DNA of 53,081 nucleotides from Glaciecola sp964643575 (GCA_964643575.1 CAZXTD010000006.1:1-53081); one strand, 5' to 3'; numbered from the stretch's first letter, positions 44,231-52,881 are shown. Notes: generated from the sequence alone by a model not told the origin. Numbers and translations: made by a program.

Positions 44231-45520
44231 TTAAGGAGCAAACATTTCGGGCAGCGTTAGACTCAACTCTGGAAAGGCAATAACCAAAATAAGCACAATT
44301 ATTATCGACAAATAGAGCGGTAACATTGGGCGAACCATTTTTTCCATTTTGGTTTTTGCTACTGCACAACTCACAAACAAAATCGCGCCTACAGGAGGAG
44401 TGCACAGACCAATACATAAGTTCAATACCATCATTATACCAAAGTGAATAGGGTCTATACCAAGTGACACTGCGATAGGTAAAAAGATGGGCGTGAAAAT
44501 TAATACTGCTGGTGTCATATCCATGAAGGCACCAATCAGCAATAATATTAAGTTAATCATTAGCAATATCATGAGCGGATGTTCGCTAATGTTTAATAAG
44601 AAATCGGTTAAATCTTGCGGAATATTCTCAAAGGACAATACCCAAGACAAAGCTGCCGAAGTTGCAATTAAGAATAAGACTATTGCTGTTGTTTCAACCG
44701 TTTTAGTCAGAATATTACTGAACTTTGCCATGTCGATTTCTTTGTATATTCCACCGGCTAGCACAAATGCGTATATTACGGCGATAGCGCCTGCTTCAGT
44801 TGGCGTAAATATGCCAGCGATAATACCGCCCATGACCACAACAATAAGCAGTAAACTAGGAATAGCTTGCCATACATAAGTAAGGGCAACACCAATAGGC
44901 AATCTATTATTGACTGTAACGCCTTTGCGTTTTGCGTAAACAACACAGCTAATCATTAAGCCTAGAGCAACCAATAAACCAGGTACATAACCGGCTAAAA
45001 ATAAAGCCGAAATAGAAACACCGCCACTAGCAACGGCATAGATAATAAGGATGTTACTCGGTGGAATAATCAAACCGGTAGTAGAGGCAGTCGCGGTGAC
45101 CGATGCCGAAAACTCTTTGCTATATCCCGCTTTTTCCATTTGCGGAATCATAAAGCTACCAATAGCCGAGGTTGAAGCAACCGCCGACCCAGAAATAGCG
45201 CCAAAGAAGGTACAAGATAAAACGTTTACTAAAGCCAAACCGCCCGGTAAGGCACCAAGTAACGCCATAGCGCAGTTAATAAGACGTTTTGCGATGCCAC
45301 CCTGTGCCATAATTTGCCCAGACAGAATAAAGAACGGTATTGCCATCAAAGCAAAGCTATTTACGCCGTTTGTCATTCTTTGGGCAACGGTAGTAGCCGC
45401 AGGTAAAAAATCAATCGCAAATATCATAAATACGAAAGACGCTAAACCGATGGCAAATGAAATCGGCACATTCAAAAACAACAGCAAAAAGAACAATGAA
45501 ACTAAAAATAAAGCCGTCAT
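44231..45520 (-). CDS. dctM: TRAP transporter large permease (DctM type)
   Basis: This is the 12-helix, 429-residue channel subunit of a tripartite ATP-independent periplasmic transporter, driven by the Na+/H+ gradient. Family features are visible: the N-terminal hydrophobic region with FLNVPISFAIGLASF, the repeat segment AISGSAVASTSAIGSFMIPQM, TGLIIPPSNILIIYAVA, and a second half with FTPTEAGAIAVIYA and CTPPVGAILFVSCAVA. GAGGAA lies before the ATG, and the small permease stops 2 bp upstream. In this setting it should import a uronate-derived acid. Confidence 0.95.
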   Translation of the reverse strand: MTALFLVSLFFLLLFLNVPISFAIGLASFVFMIFAIDFLPAATTVAQRMTNGVNSFALMAIPFFILSGQIMAQGGIAKRLINCAMALLGALPGGLALVNVLSCTFFGAISGSAVASTSAIGSFMIPQMEKAGYSKEFSASVTATASTTGLIIPPSNILIIYAVASGGVSISALFLAGYVPGLLVALGLMISCVVYAKRKGVTVNNRLPIGVALTYVWQAIPSLLLIVVVMGGIIAGIFTPTEAGAIAVIYAFVLAGGIYKEIDMAKFSNILTKTVETTAIVLFLIATSAALSWVLSFENIPQDLTDFLLNISEHPLMILLMINLILLLIGAFMDMTPAVLIFTPIFLPIAVSLGIDPIHFGIMMVLNLCIGLCTPPVGAILFVSCAVAKTKMEKMVRPMLPLYLSIIIVLILVIAFPELSLTLPEMFAP

Positions 45521-45522
45521 TT

Positions 45523-46008
45523 TTATTCCTCAGACACAGGAGCGCTAAACAGCGCATTAATAGAAAACAGCAACACAAGGATGCCGCTGATAGGAATAAC
45601 TGAATAAAGTACGCTTATATCAATACCCAATACCGGGGAAGATTGCCCTAAGGTTTCAGTCATCATCATTAACCTAAAACCACCAATAACCATCACCGAA
45701 ATTGCAAAAAAGCCAACGCAAACATGAATCACTCGATGAATGAATTTTTTGTACTTCTCGTTTGCTTGCGAATACACCATATCGAGGCCTAGGTGGTTGT
45801 TGTGCCGGTATGCGAGCGCGCAACCCAATAGAGTAATCCAAATTAGTAAAAAGCGAGCGAGTTCTTCAGTAAATGAACTTGGTGAATTCAATACATAACG
45901 AGAAACGACTTGCCAAGTTACCACGACGGTGACTAACAGCATCAGCGCTTGCAACAAACGGTTAAGTGCCTTTTCAATGATCAAAAGGAAGGAGTTAAAC
46001 GCGCTCAT
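45523..46008 (-). CDS. dctQ: TRAP transporter small permease (DctQ type)
   Basis: This is a 161-residue, four-helix membrane subunit that joins the large permease. The family motif region LARFLLIWITLLGCALAYRH is present at about 45-64, followed by NNHLGLDMVY. Its ATG overlaps the stop of the binding-protein gene by 4 bp (ATGA) and its stop is 2 bp before the large permease, so P, Q and M are translated together. GAGGG is the ribosome site. Confidence 0.93.
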   Translation of the reverse strand: MSAFNSFLLIIEKALNRLLQALMLLVTVVVTWQVVSRYVLNSPSSFTEELARFLLIWITLLGCALAYRHNNHLGLDMVYSQANEKYKKFIHRVIHVCVGFFAISVMVIGGFRLMMMTETLGQSSPVLGIDISVLYSVIPISGILVLLFSINALFSAPVSEE

Positions 46009-47000
46009 TTTGTGCCCTCAATTCTATTTAATAGGTCGCCCATTGTGGTTCCTTGAAAACTATCTTTAAACCCTTGTACAGCTTCCTGAAACGGCGCTTT
46101 ATCTGGCACAATTATGGTCACGCCTTGAGCTTCTAGCGATTCTAAAGCAAGCTGAGTTTCACTTTCCCAAAGGGCAATCTGAAACGGGACAGTGAGTTCC
46201 ATCGCCTGTGTTAACCAATCTTGCTGTTGCGCTGTTAAACCGCGCCATATTTTTTCGCTAAACAAAACAATGCCAGGAATGGTGTTGTGCTCGTCTAAGG
46301 TAAAGTTTTTACATATTTCATAGTGACGTGTTTTGTAATAGCTGATTGGGCTATTTTCAGCACCATCAATCACACCTTGTTGCAGAGCAGTATAAACTTC
46401 ACCAAAAGAGATAGGCGTTGCAGAGGCACCGAGTTCACGCATAAGCGATACCGCAGACTGACTTTTCATGGTGCGTATTTTCATACCCCCAAGGTCATCC
46501 GGACTTTCGATAGGCTTAGGGCACGTATAAAAGCTGCGACTACCCGCTTCAAAAAAAGCTAAGCCGCGTAAATCCACTTTCAAAGGAGAGAGCAATAACT
46601 CTTCGCCAATTTCGCCGTTAATTGTTCGCCAAAAGTGGTCTGAGTTATCAAACACATAGGGCAAACTAAAAATTTGCATCTCGGGTACAAACGACTCTAG
46701 AGGGCCAGCCGATATTTGCGCCATAGCTAAGCTACCCACTTGCATAAGCTCTATTAGGTCGCGTTCAGCACCAAGCTGGCTGCTTGGGTAAATTTGTATA
46801 TCTAGTTCACCACCCGACAGCTCATCAACGCGCTCTTTAAAGAACGCCAAAGACTTATGCATCGCGTGGCCTGTGTCAACAGCATGGCCGAGGTGCAATA
46901 CCTTTGTGTCGCTAACTTGTCGATCGATTAGCAAGAATGAAGAGCTAATAACCACGCAAAGCAACAATATGCCAAGCAGAACTTTGTATTTACCTTGCAC
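46005..47000 (-). CDS. dctP: TRAP transporter substrate-binding protein (DctP type)
   Basis: This is a 331-residue periplasmic binding protein. The start is a GTG at 47000 with AAAGGAAT at good spacing. The N-terminal hydrophobic segment 8-25 is a signal or anchor. Family hallmarks include GELDIQIYPSSQLGAERD (64-81), IRTMKS with Arg176, the probable carboxylate-binding arginine, and the TRAP signature EVYTALQQGVIDGAENSP (201-218). It therefore binds an acidic ligand; neighbours point to a 4-deoxyuronate or KDG-type product of alginate lyases. It lies 19 bp after the KDG kinase gene. Confidence 0.95.
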   Translation of the reverse strand: MQGKYKVLLGILLLCVVISSSFLLIDRQVSDTKVLHLGHAVDTGHAMHKSLAFFKERVDELSGGELDIQIYPSSQLGAERDLIELMQVGSLAMAQISAGPLESFVPEMQIFSLPYVFDNSDHFWRTINGEIGEELLLSPLKVDLRGLAFFEAGSRSFYTCPKPIESPDDLGGMKIRTMKSQSAVSLMRELGASATPISFGEVYTALQQGVIDGAENSPISYYKTRHYEICKNFTLDEHNTIPGIVLFSEKIWRGLTAQQQDWLTQAMELTVPFQIALWESETQLALESLEAQGVTIIVPDKAPFQEAVQGFKDSFQGTTMGDLLNRIEGTK

Positions 47001-47019
47001 AAATGATTCCTTTTATTGT

Positions 47020-47958
47020 TTATTCTAGTTGGTTAATTTTTCGGGTAACAGCATCAAAACTGATTTTTGGCACAATAGCACCTGGGTGCTGGATGACTTC
47101 GCCTGCCGCTATCGCCGCCTTTTTTACCGCTAAAGATGCTTCGTCGCCTTGTAATCTGGCGCCTAAATATGTGCCATTGAAAGCATCACCAGCAGAAGTA
47201 GTATCGATGACCGTTTGAACCGGAGTAATTACGTGCTCTTGCGTCTTACCGCCTATGCACGTAATAACAGACGATGGGCCGTTTTTGATAACCACTTCTT
47301 CAATTGAGTATTCTTCACAAAAGGCCAACACACCCTCCGTATCATGAATATCATATAAAAACGCAAAATCTTCTACGCCGGGTAAAATGATATCGCTACA
47401 GGCAAAAGCTTTTTCAAATTGACCTTTTGCTTCTTCTTCACTTGCCCATAAGCGAGCTCGGTAATTGGGGTCAAATACAACCTTAACTCCATTTGATTTA
47501 AGCGTATCTAGGTGTTTCCAAAGCAAGCTTCGAGTATCTGGCGCCAGCACAGCTAAAGAAATGCCCGAAATAAATACCATGTCGACGTTTGATAGGTGCT
47601 TAAGAGTAGCTTCGTCAACAAAATCAAGCGTACGCCTTGCTGCAGAATCACTTCGCCAATAAGTAAACGATCGCTCACCATGTTCATCTGTATGAATCAT
47701 ATATAAGCCAGCCACTAAAGAGTCGTGCTGAAACACCAAGTCTGCGTTGATGCCTTCTGACTCAAAGCGCTTAATCATGGCACGGCTGAGTTCATCTTTG
47801 CCCACTGCGCTCATCAATTGTGAATCCATATGAGGAAAACAGCGTTTTAAATACACTGCAGAGTTATATACATCGCCTGCAAAAGACTGCCGAATAGTGA
47901 AGTCTTCCGCCGTTCTTAGCTCGACCATGCATTCACCAATAAAACAAATTTTCTTCAT
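47020..47958 (-). CDS. kdgK: 2-dehydro-3-deoxygluconokinase (KDG kinase), PfkB family
   Basis: This enzyme phosphorylates 2-keto-3-deoxygluconate to KDPG, which enters the Entner-Doudoroff pathway. The 312-residue protein has the N-terminal IGECMVEL, the segment YWRSDSAARR (100-109) typical of KDG kinases, FDPNYRARLW (162-171), and the PfkB signature DTTSAGDAF (252-260) with catalytic Asp258. It sits between kdgF and the TRAP genes with gaps of 30 and 19 bp. The KDPG aldolase that should follow is not in this window. Confidence 0.95.
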   Translation of the reverse strand: MKKICFIGECMVELRTAEDFTIRQSFAGDVYNSAVYLKRCFPHMDSQLMSAVGKDELSRAMIKRFESEGINADLVFQHDSLVAGLYMIHTDEHGERSFTYWRSDSAARRTLDFVDEATLKHLSNVDMVFISGISLAVLAPDTRSLLWKHLDTLKSNGVKVVFDPNYRARLWASEEEAKGQFEKAFACSDIILPGVEDFAFLYDIHDTEGVLAFCEEYSIEEVVIKNGPSSVITCIGGKTQEHVITPVQTVIDTTSAGDAFNGTYLGARLQGDEASLAVKKAAIAAGEVIQHPGAIVPKISFDAVTRKINQLE

Positions 47959-47988
47959 AGTTTCTTTTCTTTTTTGATTGTAGAGGGG

Positions 47989-48330
47989 CTATTCTACAAA
48001 ATCTTCTCTAGCAGGGCTAAAAGTATCTATGAGTATTCCGCCAGTTGGGCATACTGCTCCGTGCTCCACATGAGGAGGTATTAAGCAACTATCTCCCGCT
48101 TTTAGTACTTTAACCACTCCATCAATATTAAAATGGAATTCACCTTCCATCACGTATGTAACCTGTGAATGGCGATGCTTGTGTACATAACCTTCAGCGC
48201 CCTTATCAAACCAAATTTTGACCGCCATCAACTCGTGATTAAACCCTAGCATTTGCCGCTTCAGACCGTTACCTAAGTCTTCAATTTCGGTTTCGTTGGC
48301 AAATAAAAAATGTTCACTTTGTTTGTTCAT
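47989..48330 (-). CDS. kdgF: KdgF-type cupin for conversion of 4,5-unsaturated uronate
   Basis: KdgF is a small metal cupin that turns the 4,5-unsaturated monouronate released by alginate or pectin lyases into the linear keto form (DEH for alginate). The 113-residue protein has the cupin ligands HKHRHSQ (His50, His52 or His54, Gln56) and PPHVEH (His87/His90), and the C-terminal residues Asp102, Phe104 and Arg108, which as I recall match the catalytic residues described for Yersinia KdgF. GAGGA precedes the ATG. It lies between the PL6 lyase and KDG kinase, the expected pathway order. Confidence 0.93.
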   Translation of the reverse strand: MNKQSEHFLFANETEIEDLGNGLKRQMLGFNHELMAVKIWFDKGAEGYVHKHRHSQVTYVMEGEFHFNIDGVVKVLKAGDSCLIPPHVEHGAVCPTGGILIDTFSPAREDFVE

Positions 48331-48382
48331 GTTGTCCTCTAATGTATTCGTTATTTCTTGTTCGGCGTAGGGCTTAAATCTG

Positions 48383-50698
48383 CTACTTAACTTCGTTATT
48401 TGATAATACCGCCGTGTGCGGGCCAGACACTCTAAGCTCTTTTATACTCGGCGCATCTGTCGCCATAAAAGTATTATCTGCAATTCGCGTTTGAGGCTCG
48501 CCAACAGTATGTTCAACAACAATAGGCGCAGCATTCATGATTTGGTTATTCTCAATGTTAGTCACTTGCACGCCATGCAAATAAATGCTCGACTTGGTTT
48601 TGTTACGTTTACCTGAGCCCACATTGTTAAGTTGGTTGTTTTTCATTACCAACTGAGGGCCAAAGGTGCTTTCGTCTGTGCCGCCTCGATATAGTTTAAC
48701 TAGAGCACCGCGTACATCGTCAAAACGGTTGTCGTATAAATTGACGTATTCTGCGTTATAAATGCCTAAGTCTTCAATTTCCGCGTCGAGTCTTAAAATG
48801 TCGCCGCTAACCTTGAAGAAGCGGTTATTTTTAAGCGTAATTTCGTCAGCAAAAGCGCCTTTGCCTGTGGCAAAGAAATGGAAAGAGTGATTGATGTCTA
48901 AATCTTCAAAGGTTGAGTTTTCAACAATAAGGCGATAGTTGTTTACCATACCCCATTTTTTAGTGCGGATCACGCTGTTACCATGCGCGTCTGGGCTCTC
49001 TTTACCGTTAATGCTCAAACCATCTAAATTCAAGTTCCCGTTATCCTGAATCTCAAATAAAGCGGTTCTTTCATATGATAATACCGATTCGCCAGCTTTT
49101 TGAGCTTTGATGGTAAGTGTTTTGTCGATAAACAATAGTTTGGGTACAACAGTCGCCCCAGGGCGAAGTTCTATAATGTCGCCTGATTGAGCTTGCTCTA
49201 TTGCACTAACTAGTTGTGCAGCATCAGTATCGATTAAATGGGTTTTACCCGAATTAAATGCTATTTGCTTTGTAGGCTTGGTAAACCAGCTAGGACCTAC
49301 CTTGTCGCTATCTATAACGCTAAGCGCTTTACTCGCGCCCACATCAAGTGATTCTACAGGATAAAGTAAACCGTTAACGGCTTGCTTGAGTTCTATTGCT
49401 TTTTTCTCAATACCATAGGCAATAGATTTTGGCGCAGTAGTTGTTGCCACATTATTGACAAATTTAATACCTGAAACGTCATCAAAAATAGTGAATGGGT
49501 GTTGACCATCTTGGTTAACAATCAAATTGTTTTGAATTTTACTATTAATAGGTACAGCACTTCGCTCGGCGTCGCTGCCTGCTGCTAATTGAAAATGTTT
49601 AACGTTGATGAAAGAGTTGTTTGTGATTGTTGCGTTATCTACTTGATGGTAACGATTAATAGGTGAATTAGGTACACCGTTTAGTATGGTAAAGCCGCTG
49701 CCAAAACGATATCCGGTTAAACCAGATAAATAGTTATTTTGTATGACTTGATCTTTATTAATAACTCTAATGCCGCCTGTGTGTGGCTTGTCGTTACCCA
49801 AAAACACGTTGTTAACAATCATGTTGCCGTTACCATGGCGCATGGTAAGCGTGCCTCTGGCCTCATAAAACAAATTGCCGCGCAGGGTATTTTTGCCCGA
49901 CTTTACTGAAATAATTTCAACTTCGCCGTTGGTGCGCTCAAAAATGTTATTTTCAACGAGTGTAAATGAATCTTCGAGTGAGTAATGACTGGTGCCGATG
50001 CGCAATGTTTCACCGCCATTTGAACCAAAAATTGGACGGTAGCCAAAATAGTTATGGTCTATTTTATGATAGTTTTCTTGGCTTTCTTTAGTATTCATTC
50101 TGACGGCAACGGTAACGCCTTTATTGCGTTTGGCAATGAGTGCGCTATTGTTTAGACGGTTATGCTTACCATAAAATGCTACCCAGTAGTCTGACTCTTG
50201 TTTGTCAGGGTTATTAAAATCGTCAATGACAATTTCGCTTACCTGAGAGTAGCTTGCGAGCGTGTCTTTGTCTTTTCTAAATTCAATAACTGAACTGCTG
50301 GGCGTGTAGCCGTCTCGAAAGACGAGGCCCGATACTTGTAAATACTTACCCGCTAGCCTTAAGTTAGACTGACCAGTCAGTGTAACTTGACCGCTCGTTT
50401 GAGCACGCAAGACAATAGGCTTGTCTTCATTACCTTCGCCTTCTAGTAAAATTTCAAAGTCGGTCCATACGCCGTTTTTTAATACAACATTGTCGCCTGG
50501 CGCTAGCGTTGAAGCGATTTCATTATATTGTTGCTGAGATTCGACAAAATATTCTTTTGCCGTTACATGCGCCGAAACAAGGCTTGTTGAAATAAACAAG
50601 CACACAACTCGACAAATTTGACGACATAAAAATTTGTTTGCATATCGAATTTGGCCTCTAGCCTTATCAATACCCAAACCTAACTTCAATCCCAACAT
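48383..50698 (-). CDS. PL6 alginate lyase, two-domain (AlyGC-like)
   Basis: The enzyme cleaves alginate by beta-elimination on a parallel beta-helix. After a signal segment (about 28-48) the N-terminal catalytic domain has NGGE (227-230), Lys266 in SVKSG, Arg287-His288 in MRHGN and Arg311. The Lys-Arg distance of 21 residues and the Arg-His pair match my recollection of Glaciecola AlyGC, an exo-acting PL6. Residues from about 480 form a second beta-helix-like domain, as in AlyGC; at 771 residues the length fits. GAGGAAG precedes the ATG at 50698. PL6 also contains chondroitinase B, but KdgF and KDG kinase next door favour alginate. Confidence 0.93.
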   Translation of the reverse strand: MLGLKLGLGIDKARGQIRYANKFLCRQICRVVCLFISTSLVSAHVTAKEYFVESQQQYNEIASTLAPGDNVVLKNGVWTDFEILLEGEGNEDKPIVLRAQTSGQVTLTGQSNLRLAGKYLQVSGLVFRDGYTPSSSVIEFRKDKDTLASYSQVSEIVIDDFNNPDKQESDYWVAFYGKHNRLNNSALIAKRNKGVTVAVRMNTKESQENYHKIDHNYFGYRPIFGSNGGETLRIGTSHYSLEDSFTLVENNIFERTNGEVEIISVKSGKNTLRGNLFYEARGTLTMRHGNGNMIVNNVFLGNDKPHTGGIRVINKDQVIQNNYLSGLTGYRFGSGFTILNGVPNSPINRYHQVDNATITNNSFINVKHFQLAAGSDAERSAVPINSKIQNNLIVNQDGQHPFTIFDDVSGIKFVNNVATTTAPKSIAYGIEKKAIELKQAVNGLLYPVESLDVGASKALSVIDSDKVGPSWFTKPTKQIAFNSGKTHLIDTDAAQLVSAIEQAQSGDIIELRPGATVVPKLLFIDKTLTIKAQKAGESVLSYERTALFEIQDNGNLNLDGLSINGKESPDAHGNSVIRTKKWGMVNNYRLIVENSTFEDLDINHSFHFFATGKGAFADEITLKNNRFFKVSGDILRLDAEIEDLGIYNAEYVNLYDNRFDDVRGALVKLYRGGTDESTFGPQLVMKNNQLNNVGSGKRNKTKSSIYLHGVQVTNIENNQIMNAAPIVVEHTVGEPQTRIADNTFMATDAPSIKELRVSGPHTAVLSNNEVK

Positions 50699-50762
50699 AA
50701 ATACTTCCTCAAAGCTTGATTGACCGACTTTTTACTTGGCTAATAACTTACAAACGTAATTA

Positions 50763-51641
50763 CTATTGTTCCAGCTTTTTAAAGTAGTCATATATTTCAG
50801 GCACGTTACCGTTACCCATGCCAGCTTCAACAGCCGCTTTTAAGTTGGCCGACGAGCCTTCTGCAATTTGTGAACGAGTACCTAAGTCTTCTACCATTTG
50901 TAAGAAATAGCCTAAATCTTTATTGGCGTTCGCTAACGAGAAGCCAAGGTCGCTCACGTTGTCTACTGCATAGTTTTTACAAAACTGCATAAATGGGCTG
51001 CTCGATGGTCCAGTTGACATAATGTCAAACAATTGCTGTCGGTCAACACCGGCTTTGTCTGCTACAGCAAAAGCTTGCGACATTACACATACCGTTGTCA
51101 TTCCCATAAAGTTGTTTATCAATTTTGTTGTGTGCCCTGCGCCTAATGCACCAAGATGAAAAACGTTTTCGCCTTGTTCTTCTAGTACTGGTTTGACTTT
51201 ATTGAAGGTGTCGATGTCGCCAGACGCCATAATATTTAGCAAGCCGTCTTTAGCATGAGCAGGCGTTCTGCCAAGCGGAGCATCAACCATGCCAACGCCT
51301 TTTTTGGCTAAATCTGCGCCAATTTTGCGAGTAGAGGCAGGAATAGATGTGCCAAAGTCGATTAAAGTACTGCCTTCTTTGATACCGGCTAACACACCGT
51401 CTTCAGCATACATGACAGCTTCGACAATAGCAGAGGTCGTTAAACACAACATGACGATGTCTGCATTTTCGGCAAGTTCTTTGCCATTTACCGCTTGTTT
51501 AGCACCTCGGGCAAGGCAAGCGTCTACAGCCGATTGGTTAAGATCCATTACAGTAACGTCGTAGCCACGTTTTTGTAGGTTCTCAACCATGTTACCGCCC
51601 ATTAGGCCTAGGCCGATAAAACCGATAGTGGGTTTACTCAT
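50763..51641 (-). CDS. NAD(P)-dependent 3-hydroxyisobutyrate-dehydrogenase-family reductase, likely DEH reductase
   Basis: The 292-residue enzyme has an N-terminal Rossmann fold (GFIGLGLMGGNM, 7-18) and the helical C-terminal domain with catalytic Lys173 in GAGHTTKLINN. The family includes tartronate semialdehyde reductase, 3-hydroxyisobutyrate dehydrogenase and the DEH reductase of alginate-using vibrios. As first gene of an operon with an alginate lyase, KdgF and KDG kinase, it most likely reduces DEH to KDG (inference from context). AAGGAAA precedes the ATG. The promoter should lie in the long intergenic region just upstream. Confidence 0.9.
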   Translation of the reverse strand: MSKPTIGFIGLGLMGGNMVENLQKRGYDVTVMDLNQSAVDACLARGAKQAVNGKELAENADIVMLCLTTSAIVEAVMYAEDGVLAGIKEGSTLIDFGTSIPASTRKIGADLAKKGVGMVDAPLGRTPAHAKDGLLNIMASGDIDTFNKVKPVLEEQGENVFHLGALGAGHTTKLINNFMGMTTVCVMSQAFAVADKAGVDRQQLFDIMSTGPSSSPFMQFCKNYAVDNVSDLGFSLANANKDLGYFLQMVEDLGTRSQIAEGSSANLKAAVEAGMGNGNVPEIYDYFKKLEQ

Positions 51642-51774
51642 AATTGTTTCCTTTTGAATAGACTGTTTATAACAGGGAAATTTGTCAGATTAAATAAGAG
51701 TCGCGACTTATCTCTTCGGCTCTTTACAGGGTTATGCTTTACAAGCGTTTCACAAAATAATTACAAATAAAGTA

Positions 51775-51823
51775 ACCAATGTCAACTTATTGGTAATAAT
51801 ATTTATTTAATTGGTATAACAAT
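51775..51823. promoter_or_regulatory. Putative GntR (UxuR/ExuR-like) operators upstream of the uronate operon
   Basis: ATTGGTATAACAAT at 51810-51823 differs at one of 14 positions from ATTGGTATACCAAT, the UxuR/ExuR-type box as I recall it. Nearby, ACCAAT (51775-51780) and ATTGGT (51789-51794) form an inverted repeat with an 8-base spacer. Both lie 134-182 bp before the reductase start and are good candidates for the FadR-type regulator encoded in the same run. Further half-sites are at 51928-51933 and 52032-52037. Confidence 0.6.
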
Positions 51824-52170
51824 GGTTAGCATCGACAACACGTGTAAACTCACTCATATATGACAGGAAACAAAAGGGTTGAAGCAATTAAAACCGTGCC
51901 AAGCAGACAAGCACTTATTACCGTAAAATTGGTCAACTCATCACATTTAACAGACAAAAAGTATCGATTAGCACATTGAGGAGCAGTACTTTTGAGCGAT
52001 TAATAAATAAAGTAATAGACTTACGTTGTTTACCAATCTAGTATAAATGACTAATGTGTATTTGCACAATGGTAAAAATACGTGCTATCCAGACAAATAA
52101 AACCTGATACTTTACCTACTCTCTACACTTGTGAACCGCTGTATAAATAGCTAAAACAGTTTGTGTGGTT

Positions 52171-52218
52171 AAAACGCGCCTTTGTGTGTGGACTCTTCGG
52201 AGTGCGAGGGCGCGTTTT
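52171..52218 (+). terminator. Strong orphan hairpin with T tract, possible 3' end of a small RNA
   Basis: AAAACGCGCC pairs perfectly with GGCGCGTTTT over 10 bp. Inside, ACTC and GAGT close a TTCG tetraloop. On the plus strand it is followed by ACTTTTT. This has the form of an intrinsic terminator, but no protein gene precedes it on the plus strand within this intergenic space, so it may end an unannotated transcript or be part of a structured RNA. Confidence 0.55.
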
Positions 52219-52348
52219 ACTTTTTAACTCCTCATCGTAATAATTCCCATATCCAAATTAACGCTAGCGCTAATTTTGCACTGAGAGTAAATAATACTAT
52301 TCTTAAATAGCGCTTTGCATAATCTAATAAAATATAAGGAACTGTATA

Positions 52349-52684
52349 ATGACTTTAAAACAAAAATTACTCATGGCAATGTTTGCCACTACTATTGGTC
52401 TTAGTGGTTGTGCTGAACAAAAAGACGAAGATGCTTCGCAAGCTTCTATGCAAGAAAAGGCAGAAGAAGCTGTAGCTAAAACTTCAGATGAAGCTGAAGA
52501 TATGCTAGAAGACGCTAAAGAAGAAGCTGAAGAAGCGCTAGAAGAAGCTAAAGCAATGGCTGAAGATGCAAAAGAAGAAGCTGAAGAAAAGCTTGGTGAT
52601 GCCAAAGATGAAGCGGCCGCTAAAGCGAAGGAAGCCTGTATTAAGTTAAAAGAGCAGCTTGGTCAAAGTACTGAAGATTGCTAG
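52349..52684 (+). CDS. Small lipoprotein with an Ala/Glu/Lys-rich helical repeat body
   Basis: The 111-residue protein has a signal peptide with a good lipobox, LSGC (Cys21). The mature part, about residues 35-95, is a charged helical stretch built on repeated units such as AEEALEEAKAMAEDAKEEAEE, likely one long amphipathic or coiled-coil helix in the periplasm. Two more cysteines near the end (about 92 and 111) could form a disulfide. AAGGAA lies eight bases before the ATG. Function unknown; such proteins may link envelope layers or serve in stress. It ends at a bidirectional terminator shared with groL. Confidence 0.8.
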   Translation: MTLKQKLLMAMFATTIGLSGCAEQKDEDASQASMQEKAEEAVAKTSDEAEDMLEDAKEEAEEALEEAKAMAEDAKEEAEEKLGDAKDEAAAKAKEACIKLKEQLGQSTEDC

Positions 52685-52781
52685 GTGTTTGTGTGTTTGA
52701 TAAAAGGCCCGATTTATCGTGTCTTGTTTTAGCTTTATTGTTTTGAACAATGCTTAGCGTAAATAAAACATAGTACATATA

Positions 52782-52808
52782 AAAAGCCCGCGGTAATTGC
52801 GGGCTTTT
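52782..52808. terminator. Bidirectional intrinsic terminator
   Basis: AAAAGCCCGC and GCGGGCTTTT form a perfect 10-bp stem around a 7-base loop, with A and T runs on the flanks, between the convergent lipoprotein and groL genes. Confidence 0.92.
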
Positions 52809-52824
52809 CTGTAGAGTTGGGATG

Positions 52825-52842
52825 TTCCTGCCTTCGCAGGAA
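52825..52842. repeat. REP-like extragenic palindrome
   Basis: TTCCTGC-CTTC-GCAGGAA is a perfect 7-bp hairpin followed by TGACG. Elements of the form ATTCC...GGAATGAC are common dispersed palindromes in many marine gammaproteobacteria. A possible diverged relative is at 22722-22742. Confidence 0.6.
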
Positions 52843-52881
52843 TGACGCGTAGGTTTATTTAGGAATGAACCTAAACTCGCC

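Larger units (their letters stand above)
51642..52348. other. Long intergenic region (707 bp) with operators and an orphan hairpin
   Basis: It separates the uronate operon (minus strand) from a small lipoprotein gene (plus strand). It holds the GntR-type boxes and a strong hairpin at 52171-52218, listed separately, plus a TATAAA at 52042-52047 without a convincing -35 element. No ORF with a ribosome site was found. A small RNA gene could be hidden here. Confidence 0.5.

Noticed and set aside
45051..45548. 165-codon open frame antisense to the TRAP large permease
   Set aside because: Mirror of a conserved membrane protein; composition reflects the opposite strand.
52324..52605. Serine/alanine-rich open frame antisense to the small lipoprotein
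   Set aside because: Explained by the repetitive Glu/Ala/Lys codons on the true strand.
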